This document shows positions 42,924 through 52,034 of a stretch of 55,817 nucleotides of DNA, piece after piece; the stretch's first letter is position 1; each line of letters opens with the position of its first letter. The translations under genes were made by a program, and so were the position numbers. Source of the stretch: Spirochaetia bacterium (GTDB lineage Bacteria > Spirochaetota > Spirochaetia > Treponematales > Treponemataceae); the NCBI GenBank assembly GCA_022768865.1, contig JALELH010000092.1, forward strand, positions 1-55,817, read 5' to 3'. The notes beneath the pieces are model-generated. The model did not search any database and had not been told where the DNA came from. It saw only the letters and a list, made by a program, of their open reading frames with translations.

Positions 42924-44345
42924 GCCGGCAAATTTATAAACAATTTTACCCCATGCAGAGCCAAAGAAATTTTGTCTTTGGCATTTTCTGTCTGCAATGA
43001 GTGGAATTGTTCTTAAAGTTTTTCCTTCAAGACTATAAGTTAATGTCCCCAGTTCCTGTCCGCATTTTATTTGCCCATAAAGATAAGCCGGAATATTAGC
43101 CGTAACATGAATTTTTGCTGCTGCATCTTCCGGTGAACTTCCAGCTATGAATGGAACTGAAAACTTTTCATCTTCTGCAGGAATGAGTTTTATGCTTTTT
43201 TCAATTGAGCCTGTACATCCAATAATAAATGTATGTTCATTTTCTTCAGGAATATAAGGTGCAAATTTTCCAAATGCGAATTCCATAAGTGTTGTTCCAT
43301 CCTGCACCCTGTATTTGTTTCCCTGAACACTTCCGATGCCCGGTCCTTTCATTGTAATTGAAACGAAACGCCTTTTACCTCTTTGTGCAGTAAGTGCTAT
43401 GTTAAACCCGCTTTCATAAATGAAGCCGGTTTTTAATCCATCACATCCGTCCAGAATTCCCAATAGTTTGTTGGTGTTATATTGAATTACTGCATCAGAG
43501 TCTCCCTTATCTTTTTGTGGAAGAGGCAGGTTTTTTTCTAAAGGATAAGCAAGAATTTTCTGACTGTGAAAGTTATTAATCGCTTCAGGAAAGTCCCTGA
43601 TATAGATTCTGCAGAAGGAAACAAACTCTTTTGCCGTTGTAATGTTTTTTTCGCTATAGCCGCTTGATTCTACAAAATGAGTTTTTTTAAGTCCAAGCTT
43701 TTTTACTACAGAATTCATTCTCGCAACAAAGGTTTCCATATCTTTGCAGACATAATTTGCAACAGCAATGGACGCATCATTCCCGCTTGCAATGGCAAGA
43801 CCAAGCAAAAGTTCCCGAAGAGTTACAACTTGACCTTCGCCAAGAAACATAATTGAAGCATCCGATGGAAGGTTTTTTGCCCAACATTGCGGGGGAAGGG
43901 GAACAACATCATCAAGGCTTACTTCTTCATTTTTTACTGCTTCAAAAACAACATACATTTCCACAAGTTTAGTCATTGATGCCGGTGGAATTTCAGCATC
44001 AGCATTCTTTTCAAATAATATATTTCCTGTTTCCTGGTCAATGATAATTGCACTGCCAGCATTTATATTTAGGTTTGCAGGAACTGTGTTATATGGCAGT
44101 TTTTTTACAATCGAGTCCGGATAATTAGCTGAAATAAATTCATTTAATTCTGAAGCCTGGGCATCTGTTAAATTCTGCGGGCTGGCAGGATTTTTTAGCT
44201 GATGAACAGAAATTCCCAGTCTGACAATAAACACAATGAGACAAAGAAAAATAACTGCAATCCATAGCAGTGTAACTTTATAAGTTTTTTTTTCAGTTTG
44301 CTCTGAAGTGTCAGTTGAGAAAAAATCAGGAGAGTAGTCTTCCAT
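42915..44345 (-). CDS. D-alanyl-D-alanine carboxypeptidase (PBP5/DacF type)
   Basis: 476 residues with an N-terminal membrane helix (about 24-45) rather than a cleaved signal. Active-site motifs: S123-MTK in PPASMTKLVEM, S187-GN in ASGNDAS, and LKTGFIYE at about 297-304. The C-terminal PBP5-type beta domain follows (about 365-450), ending in a possible membrane-associating helix. It trims the terminal D-Ala from pentapeptides. Its ATG lies one base after the aroC stop, so the genes are coupled. Confidence 0.93.
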   Translation of the reverse strand: MEDYSPDFFSTDTSEQTEKKTYKVTLLWIAVIFLCLIVFIVRLGISVHQLKNPASPQNLTDAQASELNEFISANYPDSIVKKLPYNTVPANLNINAGSAIIIDQETGNILFEKNADAEIPPASMTKLVEMYVVFEAVKNEEVSLDDVVPLPPQCWAKNLPSDASIMFLGEGQVVTLRELLLGLAIASGNDASIAVANYVCKDMETFVARMNSVVKKLGLKKTHFVESSGYSEKNITTAKEFVSFCRIYIRDFPEAINNFHSQKILAYPLEKNLPLPQKDKGDSDAVIQYNTNKLLGILDGCDGLKTGFIYESGFNIALTAQRGKRRFVSITMKGPGIGSVQGNKYRVQDGTTLMEFAFGKFAPYIPEENEHTFIIGCTGSIEKSIKLIPAEDEKFSVPFIAGSSPEDAAAKIHVTANIPAYLYGQIKCGQELGTLTYSLEGKTLRTIPLIADRKCQRQNFFGSAWGKIVYKFAGLF

Positions 44346-44346
44346 T

Positions 44347-45408
44347 TTATATCCTGCTGCTTCTGTTTCTTAAAATCATATCGGCAACTGTAATTGCAGT
44401 CATGGCTTCAATTACAGGAACAATCCTTGGACAAAGGCAGACGTCATGGCGGCCTTCAATCAGAATGTCACATTCATTTCCATTAATGTCTATGGTCTCT
44501 TCTTTCTGATAAATGCTTGGAACTGGTTTTACTGCTGCACGGAAAACTAAATCATTTCCATTAGTCATGCCGCCTAAAATTCCTCCTGCGTTGTTTGTTT
44601 CAAATACAGGTCCTTTTCTTATAAAGTCATTGTTTTCAAAACCGTTGCTGTCTGCGGCTTCAAAGCCAAGACCAAATTCAATTCCTTTTACGGCACCAAT
44701 TGAAACAATGGCATGGGCAAGTTCTGCATCCATTTTGTCAAAGACAGGCTCTCCAAGACCGGCCGGAAGTCCTTTGACTATACACTCAACAATGCCTCCG
44801 CAGGAATTTCCCTGTCTGTGGTATTCTTCTATTTTTTGCTGCATAAGGACTGCCGCATCTTTGTCTGCTGCACGAATCTGGTTCTTTTCAATTTCAGAAA
44901 AGTCAGCTTTTGTGCCTTCTATGCCTGCTGCTCTTTTTGTGTATGCAGTAATTTCAATTCCCATTGTTTTAAGGAACATTTTTGCAAAAGCGCCTGCAGC
45001 AACACGTGCACAGGTTTCTCTGCCGCTTGATCTGCCGCCACCCCTGTAGTCACGAATTCCATATTTTTCATAAAACGTATAGTCTGCGTGGCCGGGTCGG
45101 AATTTATCTTTTATATTATTGTAGTCAGAAGAATGCTGATTTGAATTCCTGATTAAAATAGCAATTGGAGTTCCTGTAGTCTTACCTTCAAAAATACCGC
45201 TTAAAACTTCTGCCTTGTCTGCTTCTTTTCTGTTTGTAACGGCAGCACTTTTAGCACCAGGCTTACGTCTGTCCATTTCATTCTGAAGAAAATCTTCATC
45301 AAAAATAATTTCAGAAGGACATCCGTCTATAATGCAGCCAAGTCCTTCTCCGTGACTTTCTCCAAAAGTTGTTACTCTGAAAATATCTCCAAATGTATTT
45401 CCGCTCAT
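44347..45408 (-). CDS. aroC: Chorismate synthase
   Basis: 353 residues from the second ATG (45408), which sits six bases after AAGGA; the first ATG (45414) is too close to that site. GNTFGDIFRVTTFGESHGEGLGCIIDG is the N-terminal signature; RPGHADYTFYEKYGIRDYRGGGRSSGRETCARVAAGA and NNAGGILGGMTNG complete the FMN-binding and catalytic core. It converts EPSP to chorismate in aromatic synthesis. It lies between a LuxR-type regulator and the carboxypeptidase gene on the same strand. Confidence 0.97.
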   Translation of the reverse strand: MSGNTFGDIFRVTTFGESHGEGLGCIIDGCPSEIIFDEDFLQNEMDRRKPGAKSAAVTNRKEADKAEVLSGIFEGKTTGTPIAILIRNSNQHSSDYNNIKDKFRPGHADYTFYEKYGIRDYRGGGRSSGRETCARVAAGAFAKMFLKTMGIEITAYTKRAAGIEGTKADFSEIEKNQIRAADKDAAVLMQQKIEEYHRQGNSCGGIVECIVKGLPAGLGEPVFDKMDAELAHAIVSIGAVKGIEFGLGFEAADSNGFENNDFIRKGPVFETNNAGGILGGMTNGNDLVFRAAVKPVPSIYQKEETIDINGNECDILIEGRHDVCLCPRIVPVIEAMTAITVADMILRNRSSRI

Positions 45409-45443
45409 ATTCATTCCTTCTTAAAAAAAATAGCACAGTGATT

Positions 45444-47681
45444 TTATCGGACTTTATTGATTAACTCAACTCTGCTGTGAACTCCTGCCTTTTTAAAAAT
45501 CTTTTTATTGTGGGTTGCTACTGTCTGCGGTGAAATGTTTAATTTTGCTGCAATTTCTTTATCACTCTTTCCTTCTATAATTAAAGTTGCAATTTCCTTT
45601 TCTCTTGTTGAAAAGTAAAAATCATCAAAAACATCTTTGATTAGTTTTTGCTGTTTTTCTTCTTCCATGCTTGTAAGAACAAAGGTAGTCTCATTTTTAG
45701 ATGGTTTTAGTTCTTTTGCCAGCTTTTCTTTTTCTATTTCATTAAACAGCCGTTTAGAATTTTCAGAAATTTCAAATGTTGTTTTATCCGTTACAACTTT
45801 TATTTTTGAAGCATCTTTAGGTTTATCAAATCTGATTTTAAAAATCATTCTGCAATTTTCTTTTGTTGCAATGATTTCAACTGGACTTGCTTTATAAATT
45901 TTTGCAAGTTCATTTAGAAACTCAAAATAAGAAAACTGGTTTAATGCCATAATGACTTTTTGCTTTGAATCAATTTCTTTGGATTCGAAAGTGTTTGCAA
46001 TTAGCAAGGAATATTCATTGTTTTTTTCTTCCATAACCATTGTAATTTTCGTTCCTGGTTTAGAAATAGAAATTATGGAACATGGATTTATAATAAAAAG
46101 CAGCTGTAGCACTCTTGGATCTGCTAAAACTATTGAATCGTTGGCAATTGCAGCCGTAAATGAAAGCGTGCATTTTTTTTCTTTTGCAACTCTCTTAATG
46201 GAAAGCATACAGCTATTTAAAAAATTAAGTAAAAGAATGGGTTTTTTCTTTATTTCCTCTGTTCCCTTTATAATCCTTAGTCCTACAAGAATGTCATTTA
46301 TTTTTGAGGATTCCCTTTTTATTAATTCAATATATTCAGCATTTGCTGCAGAGAAATTCAGTTTGGAAAGAATACTTGCAGTGTTAAGAACAGAAGATGC
46401 AAGTTGTGAAACAGGCTTTGAAACGCTGTCTACAAGATTGTATGTTTTATTCTGCATTATCAATGTTTTTTCAAGATTACGGTATTCGTTCTGAACAAAC
46501 TGATATCTGATGTTAAATCTTTTTCCCATGGAATAAAGGGGTGGAATATAGATAAGAAGATACCCGAAAACCGAAGTGATTAAACCTTCAAGTTTGATAA
46601 AATCAGGAAAATGGATATGTAAAAAATTTTGCAAAATAAGCAATGTTCTGAATATTACGGAAAGTGTAAACACAAAAGAGCTGCATAAAAACATTATTCT
46701 GCTTTCTGAATGGTTGTTTTTTGCTCCGGAACAGCAGAATAAAGCCATTATTGTTTTTTGAATAATAGAAATGATAAAAAAGCCGATAAAAAGAATTGCA
46801 GGTGGCTCTACAATAACTATAAGAAGTGTCTGAACAATCACTGATTCAATGATTATGATTTTATAGCCTCTTGTTGTTTTATTTTTTTTAATTGCCGAAA
46901 ACGAATAAAATGCAATGGTAAGAACAAGAATTTCAAGACTGTCAAAAAAGTATTCAATCCTTGGATTAACATTGATTGGAAGATTGCTGTTCCAGAAGAT
47001 TACAGGCAATATTCCCCTTGCAAAAGTTGCACGCAGAATATAAACAAAAGCAGAAAATGCCAGCAAAAGATACGCTGAATCTTTCAGTAAAAGTCCTGCC
47101 AAAAGAAGAACAAGGAAAATTGTAATGCTAAGCCCGGAATTAAAACAAAACCTTGTAATCAGCATTGTTACGGATTTTGTAAGGTTTTTATTTTGGATTA
47201 ATTTTATGTTTATCGGGTTACCTTTACCTGGAATTGTGCAGATTCTTATGTGGATTTTATCATTGCCGGCAGTTAGATTTTTCATTAACGGAATGATTGG
47301 AGAAGTTGTGCATACTGACGGATTTGCAACTTCTTTTATGGATTGCCATGTATTGTCTTCTTTTAGAATAAAAGCGTCAATGTAATCTTTATAATCAATT
47401 TTCAAAACAAGATTATACAGGTGGTTTTCCATGTCAGCATATTTGTTGAACCGAATGTCAAACCAGAGTTTATTTCTTGTAAAGCCAGGGTAATAAGGAA
47501 GTTTTATTTCTGTAAATTCTTCTTCAGGAATATCCATGCAGTTTTTTGAATTAGTAGTGTCCCTATAGACCTTTACTTCAAGTTTAACATCTGGACTGTC
47601 TGATTTTTTATTGATTCCGTAACAGAAAAAGGCAGAAAACCAGAACAATAACAAAAAAATCCTGAATTTTAATTTGTGCAT
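45444..47681 (-). CDS. Membrane-bound one-component regulator: 7TM-DISM sensor, pseudokinase-like core, LuxR-type HTH
   Basis: 745 residues. After a signal peptide (to about residue 23) an extracytoplasmic beta domain (DISM-like, about 30-170) precedes seven predicted membrane helices (about 175-390). A coiled region then leads into a histidine-kinase-like segment: SVSKPVSQLASSVLNTASIL matches an H-box but has Lys where the phosphorylated His should be, and ADPRVLQLLFIINPCSIISIS matches the N-box strand with the Asn-containing helix altered. The last 58 residues are a LuxR/GerE HTH: FSTREKEIATLIIEGKSDKEIAAKLNISPQTVATHNKKIF. The gene would thus bind DNA from the membrane. The promoter is placed for a leaderless message. 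Confidence 0.85.
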   Translation of the reverse strand: MHKLKFRIFLLLFWFSAFFCYGINKKSDSPDVKLEVKVYRDTTNSKNCMDIPEEEFTEIKLPYYPGFTRNKLWFDIRFNKYADMENHLYNLVLKIDYKDYIDAFILKEDNTWQSIKEVANPSVCTTSPIIPLMKNLTAGNDKIHIRICTIPGKGNPINIKLIQNKNLTKSVTMLITRFCFNSGLSITIFLVLLLAGLLLKDSAYLLLAFSAFVYILRATFARGILPVIFWNSNLPINVNPRIEYFFDSLEILVLTIAFYSFSAIKKNKTTRGYKIIIIESVIVQTLLIVIVEPPAILFIGFFIISIIQKTIMALFCCSGAKNNHSESRIMFLCSSFVFTLSVIFRTLLILQNFLHIHFPDFIKLEGLITSVFGYLLIYIPPLYSMGKRFNIRYQFVQNEYRNLEKTLIMQNKTYNLVDSVSKPVSQLASSVLNTASILSKLNFSAANAEYIELIKRESSKINDILVGLRIIKGTEEIKKKPILLLNFLNSCMLSIKRVAKEKKCTLSFTAAIANDSIVLADPRVLQLLFIINPCSIISISKPGTKITMVMEEKNNEYSLLIANTFESKEIDSKQKVIMALNQFSYFEFLNELAKIYKASPVEIIATKENCRMIFKIRFDKPKDASKIKVVTDKTTFEISENSKRLFNEIEKEKLAKELKPSKNETTFVLTSMEEEKQQKLIKDVFDDFYFSTREKEIATLIIEGKSDKEIAAKLNISPQTVATHNKKIFKKAGVHSRVELINKVR

Positions 47682-47687
47682 AGTTGA

Positions 47688-47715
47688 ATTATAACTAAAG
47701 TTATTTAGAAATCAA
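47688..47715 (-). promoter_or_regulatory. Promoter of the 7TM-LuxR gene, apparently leaderless
   Basis: On the minus strand TTGATT (47715-47710), 16 bases, TATAAT (47693-47688), then six bases to the ATG at 47681. No ribosome-binding site is visible. Confidence 0.6.
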
Positions 47716-47722
47716 TAGAAAA

Positions 47723-47762
47723 ATACCTATGTTAAGGTATAAAAATACCTTGTTTATGGTAT
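47723..47762. promoter_or_regulatory. Two tandem ATACC/GGTAT dyads upstream of the 7TM-LuxR promoter
   Basis: ATACCT-n6-AGGTAT (47723-47740) is followed by ATACC-n8-GGTAT (47745-47762). They lie just upstream of the -35 box of the 7TM-LuxR gene and overlap an extended -10-like TGGTATGAT (47757-47765) on the plus strand. The position suits an activator or autoregulatory site for the adjacent regulator. Confidence 0.5.
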
Positions 47763-47764
47763 GA

Positions 47765-47944
47765 TATGGCAGTTGCTGTCATAATCAGTGAAATGTAAGA
47801 TTCCTGCCATAAGGTTGAAAGAGAAAGAATAAATTATTTAAAAATAATGTAATAAAGTTTCAAAGACCTCCAATGGGGTTGTTTCAGAATCGTAACTGTT
47901 ATCCTTTCTTGTAATGGGTTTCTGAAACAGCCCCTATTTTTTTT
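47765..47944 (+). ncRNA. Candidate structured RNA with terminator upstream of dapA
   Basis: TATGGCAG (47765-47772) pairs with CTGCCATA (47804-47811). A 15-bp stem GGGGTTGTTTCAGAA (47875-47889) / TTCTGAAACAGCCCC (47920-47934), one G-U pair, is followed by eight T residues (47937-47944), a strong terminator. A separate promoter for dapA follows it, so this may be an independent small RNA or an attenuated upstream leader. No open frame is apparent. This covers most of the 374-base gap. Confidence 0.4.
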
Positions 47945-47976
47945 GTTTTGCTTAAAATCTTAAAGATTCTCATTAA

Positions 47977-48005
47977 TTGATTTTTTCCATATAAAGTGCC
48001 ATAAT
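47977..48005 (+). promoter_or_regulatory. Promoter of dapA-asd
   Basis: TTGATT (47977-47982), a 17-base spacer and CATAAT (48000-48005), 50 bases before the dapA ATG. A small CCGC-TAAT-GCGG hairpin lies in the leader near 48026. Confidence 0.6.
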
Positions 48006-48055
48006 TTCGCAAATTAAAAATTCAGCCGCTAATGCGGTGTTATAGGAGTTCAATT

Positions 48056-48961
48056 ATGGCAGCAATTCACGGTGCTTATACAGCAATGATTACGCCGATG
48101 AACGCTGACGGATCTGTTGATTACGACGGATTTGCCAAGAATGTTCAGTTTCAGTTGGATCAGGGAATTGACGGACTTTTACCATTAGGAACTACTGGTG
48201 AAACTCCAACCCTCACAGAAGATGAAGAAGACAAGATTATCGACATCGCAGTAAAAACAGTAAAAGAATTCAACAAAAAAACTGGCAAAGACGTAAAAGT
48301 AATGATTGGAGCCGGAAGCAACTGCACACTTGATGCAGTCCGCTATGTTGAACGTGCAAAGGCAATGGGTGCTGATTTTGCCCTCGTTGTTACTCCTTAT
48401 TACAATAAGCCAAGTGACGAAGGTGTTTACCGCCATTTCGAAGCCGTAACAAAGGTAGGCATGCCAATTGTTGTCTATAACATTGCAGGCCGCACAGGAA
48501 AAAATATTCCTACTGCAACCCTTGAACGCATTGCAAAACTTCCAAATGTTGTAGGTGTAAAGGAAGCCAGCGGAAACATTAACCAGATGATGGAAGTTAT
48601 AGAAAAGATTAAGCTTTCAAATCCTGAATTCAGCGTTATGAGCGGTGATGACGGCCTTACGCTTCCACTTATGGCAGCAGGCGGAGACGGAGTTATTTCC
48701 GTTGTTACAAACCTTGCTCCGGCTCTGGTTGTTAAAATGGCTCATTATTGTCTTGACGGTAATTTTACAGAAGCAAGAAAAATTCATTACAGGCTTCAGC
48801 CCTTCTTTAAGGCAGCCTTTGTAGACGGAAACCCGACAAGCATTAAGTATGCAATGAATTACAAGGGACTTTCTGCAGGTGCATTAAGGCTTCCTTTAGT
48901 AGAAGTTACAGACAGTGCAAAAAAGATTATTGAAGACGCCATTGCTAAGTGCGGTCTTTAA
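48056..48961 (+). CDS. dapA: 4-hydroxy-tetrahydrodipicolinate synthase
   Basis: 301 residues from the ATG at 48056 after AGGAG; the frame start at 48032 lies inside the leader hairpin. GAYTAMITPMNADGSVDYDGF, LLPLGTTGETPTLTEDE, ADFALVVTPYYNKPSDEGVYRHF with the catalytic Tyr, VYNIAGRTGKNIP, and GVKEASGNINQ with the Schiff-base Lys identify the enzyme. It condenses aspartate semialdehyde with pyruvate, the first step towards lysine and meso-diaminopimelate or related cell-wall diamines. The asd gene follows 12 bases later and supplies its substrate. Confidence 0.96.
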   Translation: MAAIHGAYTAMITPMNADGSVDYDGFAKNVQFQLDQGIDGLLPLGTTGETPTLTEDEEDKIIDIAVKTVKEFNKKTGKDVKVMIGAGSNCTLDAVRYVERAKAMGADFALVVTPYYNKPSDEGVYRHFEAVTKVGMPIVVYNIAGRTGKNIPTATLERIAKLPNVVGVKEASGNINQMMEVIEKIKLSNPEFSVMSGDDGLTLPLMAAGGDGVISVVTNLAPALVVKMAHYCLDGNFTEARKIHYRLQPFFKAAFVDGNPTSIKYAMNYKGLSAGALRLPLVEVTDSAKKIIEDAIAKCGL

Positions 48962-48973
48962 AAGGAGAAAATT

Positions 48974-50077
48974 ATGGCAAATAAGATTAAAGTAGGTGTT
49001 CTTGGTGCAACAGGCATGGTTGGCCAGCGTTATATTAAGCTTCTGGAAAATCATCCGTGGTTTGAAGTTACATACGTAGCAGCTTCTCCACGTTCTGCAG
49101 GAAAGCTTTACAAGGATGCGGTTTCTTCAAGGTGGCTTATTGGTGCAGATATTCCTGCTGCCGTTGCAAACCTTACAGTAGAAGATGCAAATGATGAAAA
49201 GAAAGCTCTTGGAAAGTGTCAGTTTGTTTTCTCTGCACTTGAAATGGGTAAGGATGAAATCAAGGCTCTAGAAGCAGCTTATGCCGCAGAAGGAATTCCT
49301 GTTGTTTCAAATGCAAGTGCAAACCGCTGGACAGAAGATGTTCCTATGCTTGTTCCTGAAATCAACTACAGTCACCTTGATGTAATTGCAGATCAGAAAA
49401 AGCATCACGGCTGGGATAAGGGATTTATTGCAGTAAAGCCAAACTGTTCCCTTCAGACTTACATGATGCCTTTACATGCACTTATCATGGCAGGCTATCC
49501 TGTAAAAAGAATGATTGTTACAACATTGCAGGCAACTTCCGGTGCAGGTTATCCTGGTGTTCCTTCATTTGACATGATTGATAATATCGTTCCGTTTATT
49601 GGCGGAGAAGAAGAAAAGACAGAAAAAGAATGCCTTAAGATTCTTGGAAAAGTTGCAGACGGTAAAATCGTAAATTCAGAATACCCTAAAGTTTCTTCAA
49701 CATGTACACGTGTTCCTGTAATTGACGGACATACAGCATGTGTTTCCCTTGAATTTGATTTGCCGGAAGATAAAAAGCCAGGCCTTGAAGAAATTAAAAA
49801 GGTATGGGCTTCCTATAAGTCTCTTCCGCAGGAACTTAATCTTCCTTCTGCTCCGGAACATCCTATTGTTTACCGCGAAGAAGAAAACCGTCCTCAGCCA
49901 CGCCGTGACAGAGAAACAGAAAAGGGAATGGCCTGCGTAATCGGACGCCTGCGCCCATGTAATGTTTTTGACATTAAGTTTGTTGCTTTAAGCCATAACA
50001 CAAAACGTGGTGCTGCCCTTGGCGGAATCCTAAATGCAGAACTTCTTAAGGCAAAAGGTTTCTTTGACAATCTTTAG
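48974..50077 (+). CDS. asd: Aspartate-semialdehyde dehydrogenase (fungal/archaeal-type)
   Basis: 367 residues preceded by AAGGAGA. VGVLGATGMVGQRYIKLL binds NADP. The catalytic Cys lies in AVKPNCSLQTYMMPLHAL (about residue 157), and GHTACVSLEF and RPQPRRDRETEKGMACVIGRLR complete the signature. The overall sequence follows the longer class found in archaea, fungi and some bacteria rather than the E. coli class. It reduces aspartyl phosphate to aspartate semialdehyde, feeding DapA and the threonine/methionine branch. Its end is marked by a terminator. Confidence 0.95.
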   Translation: MANKIKVGVLGATGMVGQRYIKLLENHPWFEVTYVAASPRSAGKLYKDAVSSRWLIGADIPAAVANLTVEDANDEKKALGKCQFVFSALEMGKDEIKALEAAYAAEGIPVVSNASANRWTEDVPMLVPEINYSHLDVIADQKKHHGWDKGFIAVKPNCSLQTYMMPLHALIMAGYPVKRMIVTTLQATSGAGYPGVPSFDMIDNIVPFIGGEEEKTEKECLKILGKVADGKIVNSEYPKVSSTCTRVPVIDGHTACVSLEFDLPEDKKPGLEEIKKVWASYKSLPQELNLPSAPEHPIVYREEENRPQPRRDRETEKGMACVIGRLRPCNVFDIKFVALSHNTKRGAALGGILNAELLKAKGFFDNL

Positions 50078-50098
50078 TGTGATGCTGCTCTGAAAAAC

Positions 50099-50157
50099 AA
50101 CCCGGTGCAATGGACCTGCATGTTAAACCTGCAAAAGTTCAACGCATCGGGTTTTTT
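50099..50157 (+). terminator. Rho-independent terminator after asd
   Basis: AACCCGGTGC (50099-50108) pairs with GCATCGGGTT (50144-50153) with one G-U pair, followed by TTTTT. Confidence 0.7.
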
Positions 50158-50231
50158 ATTTTAAATACTATTATTATATTTTTAAAATCTGTCATATTGA
50201 ATATTTCTTCCTAAGTAAATAAAGTTTATTT

Positions 50232-51986
50232 ATGAACTATTCAGCAATTGAACACAAGGCATTTGACAATTACTGTTACTGCCTGAACGAAAACGAAGTA
50301 TGCGTTACATTAAAGACCGGAAAAGATGTAGACCATGTAGAAATTGTATGGGCCGATCCTTTTGCAGGCGGCGTAATGGGCGAACACGGTGTATGGTCCG
50401 GAACAAAAACTCAGGTTACACAATGCCGGCAGCTTGAATCAAATCTATTGTGGTCAATTATAGTTGAACCTGAATTTAAAAGACTAAGATACTATTTTAT
50501 AATCCACAGCGGAAAAGAAGAGACTGTTTTTGCAGAATCTGGCTTTTCTTCAGTTGAAGATGCAGAAAGCGGCAGGTTCAGCGAGTTTTTTATTTTCCCA
50601 TGGATGAACAAGGCAGACATAATAGAGCCGCCTGAATGGGTAAAAAACTGCGTATGGTATCAGCTTTTCCCTTCACGTTTTGCAAAGGGCGAATACCCAG
50701 AGTGCAAAAAAGAATTCCTGCCATGGTCAAAGCTGGGTCAGAGCGTTACAAACAAGGAATCCTTCGGCGGAAACCTTCAGGGAATAATTGACAAACTTGA
50801 TTATCTTAAAGACCTTGGCATTACGGGCATCTATTCAACGCCTGTAAATCAAAGTGCAAGCCAGCACAAATACGACACAACGGATTACCTTACCATAGAC
50901 AGTGACTTTGGAACAAATGAAGTTTTTGCACGCCTTGTAAAGGAAGCCCACAACCGCGGAATAAAAATCATGGTTGACGGTGTTTTCAATCACTGCGGAA
51001 AAGAATTCTTTGCATGGCAGGATGTGCTAAAGAATAAGGAAAAGTCAAAATACAGGGACTGGTTTTTTATAAATGATTTTGACATCCGTTCTAATGAACA
51101 CAATACTGCAAAAGGAAGGTTCTATTCCTTTGCCTTTGTAGACAACATGCCAAAGCTCAACACAAACAATCCTGAGGTGCAGGAATATTTTATCAATGTG
51201 TGCAAGACATGGATAAATGAATTTGATGTAGACGGACTGCGCCTGGATGTTGCCAATGAACCTTCCCACGACTTCTGGAAAAAACTTTATGCTGCATTAA
51301 AATCCGTAAAGCCTGACTTTTACATCGTAGGAGAAATCTGGCATAATTCGCTTCCGTGGCTAAGGGAAAAAGAATTTGATGCAGTAATGAACTATCCTGT
51401 GCAGAAAGCAATTGCCACTTTCCTTGAATACGAAGAGCTGACCGCAGTCAATTTTGAATACAACCTTAACCGCTGCCTTTCCATGTATTACCGGCAGACA
51501 AATGAAGTTCTGTTAAATCAGATGGACAGCCACGACACAATAAGAATTACAAACCGCTTAAAAAGCATGGATAAAGCAATGTGTGCCCTTGCAATTCTTT
51601 TTGCTTTGCCTGGTTCAGTGTGCATTTATTATGGAACAGAAGTTTTCTTAGAAGGCGGACACGATCCTGACAATAGAAGATGTATGCCGTGGAAAGAAAT
51701 AGAAAGCGGCATGTTCAATGACAGGCTTGAGTTCAGTAAAAAGCTTATTTCCCTCAGAAAAGAAACAGAGGCATTAAGAAACAGCAATGTAGAATTTGTG
51801 CATGAAAGTTTTTCACGCCTGATTCATTTTGTAAAAAAGTCAGAGAAGGGCAATGTGCATGTTTATGTAAACTGTACCGGAAAAGACATTGAACTTAACT
51901 TAAGCAATGGCAAAACGCTTCTTTCACACAACATGGAAGGCAATATTTTGCATGACAATGGGTTTATTTATATTGAAGAAAATTAA
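50232..51986 (+). CDS. Neopullulanase/cyclomaltodextrinase-type alpha-amylase (GH13_20-like)
   Basis: 584 residues, the usual length. Residues 1-125 form a CBM34-like N-terminal domain. The barrel starts at about 140 (CVWYQLFPSRFAKGE). Catalytic residues: Asp339 in DVDGLRLDVAN, Glu368 in FYIVGEIWH, and Asp435 in NQMDSHDT. No signal peptide is present, so it acts in the cytoplasm on imported malto-oligosaccharides, cyclodextrins or pullulan fragments. No ribosome-binding site is seen before the ATG. It is independent of the sucrose locus but fits the same saccharolytic lifestyle. Confidence 0.9.
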   Translation: MNYSAIEHKAFDNYCYCLNENEVCVTLKTGKDVDHVEIVWADPFAGGVMGEHGVWSGTKTQVTQCRQLESNLLWSIIVEPEFKRLRYYFIIHSGKEETVFAESGFSSVEDAESGRFSEFFIFPWMNKADIIEPPEWVKNCVWYQLFPSRFAKGEYPECKKEFLPWSKLGQSVTNKESFGGNLQGIIDKLDYLKDLGITGIYSTPVNQSASQHKYDTTDYLTIDSDFGTNEVFARLVKEAHNRGIKIMVDGVFNHCGKEFFAWQDVLKNKEKSKYRDWFFINDFDIRSNEHNTAKGRFYSFAFVDNMPKLNTNNPEVQEYFINVCKTWINEFDVDGLRLDVANEPSHDFWKKLYAALKSVKPDFYIVGEIWHNSLPWLREKEFDAVMNYPVQKAIATFLEYEELTAVNFEYNLNRCLSMYYRQTNEVLLNQMDSHDTIRITNRLKSMDKAMCALAILFALPGSVCIYYGTEVFLEGGHDPDNRRCMPWKEIESGMFNDRLEFSKKLISLRKETEALRNSNVEFVHESFSRLIHFVKKSEKGNVHVYVNCTGKDIELNLSNGKTLLSHNMEGNILHDNGFIYIEEN

Positions 51987-52034
51987 GCAAGGCAAATATT
52001 GTTTTTATATCTGCACTTCATTATTCTGTCTGAT

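Noticed and set aside
47700..48055. Lysine riboswitch before dapA
   Set aside because: The conserved core sequences of the lysine element could not be found; only an unrelated hairpin and terminator are present, and dapA has its own promoter after them.
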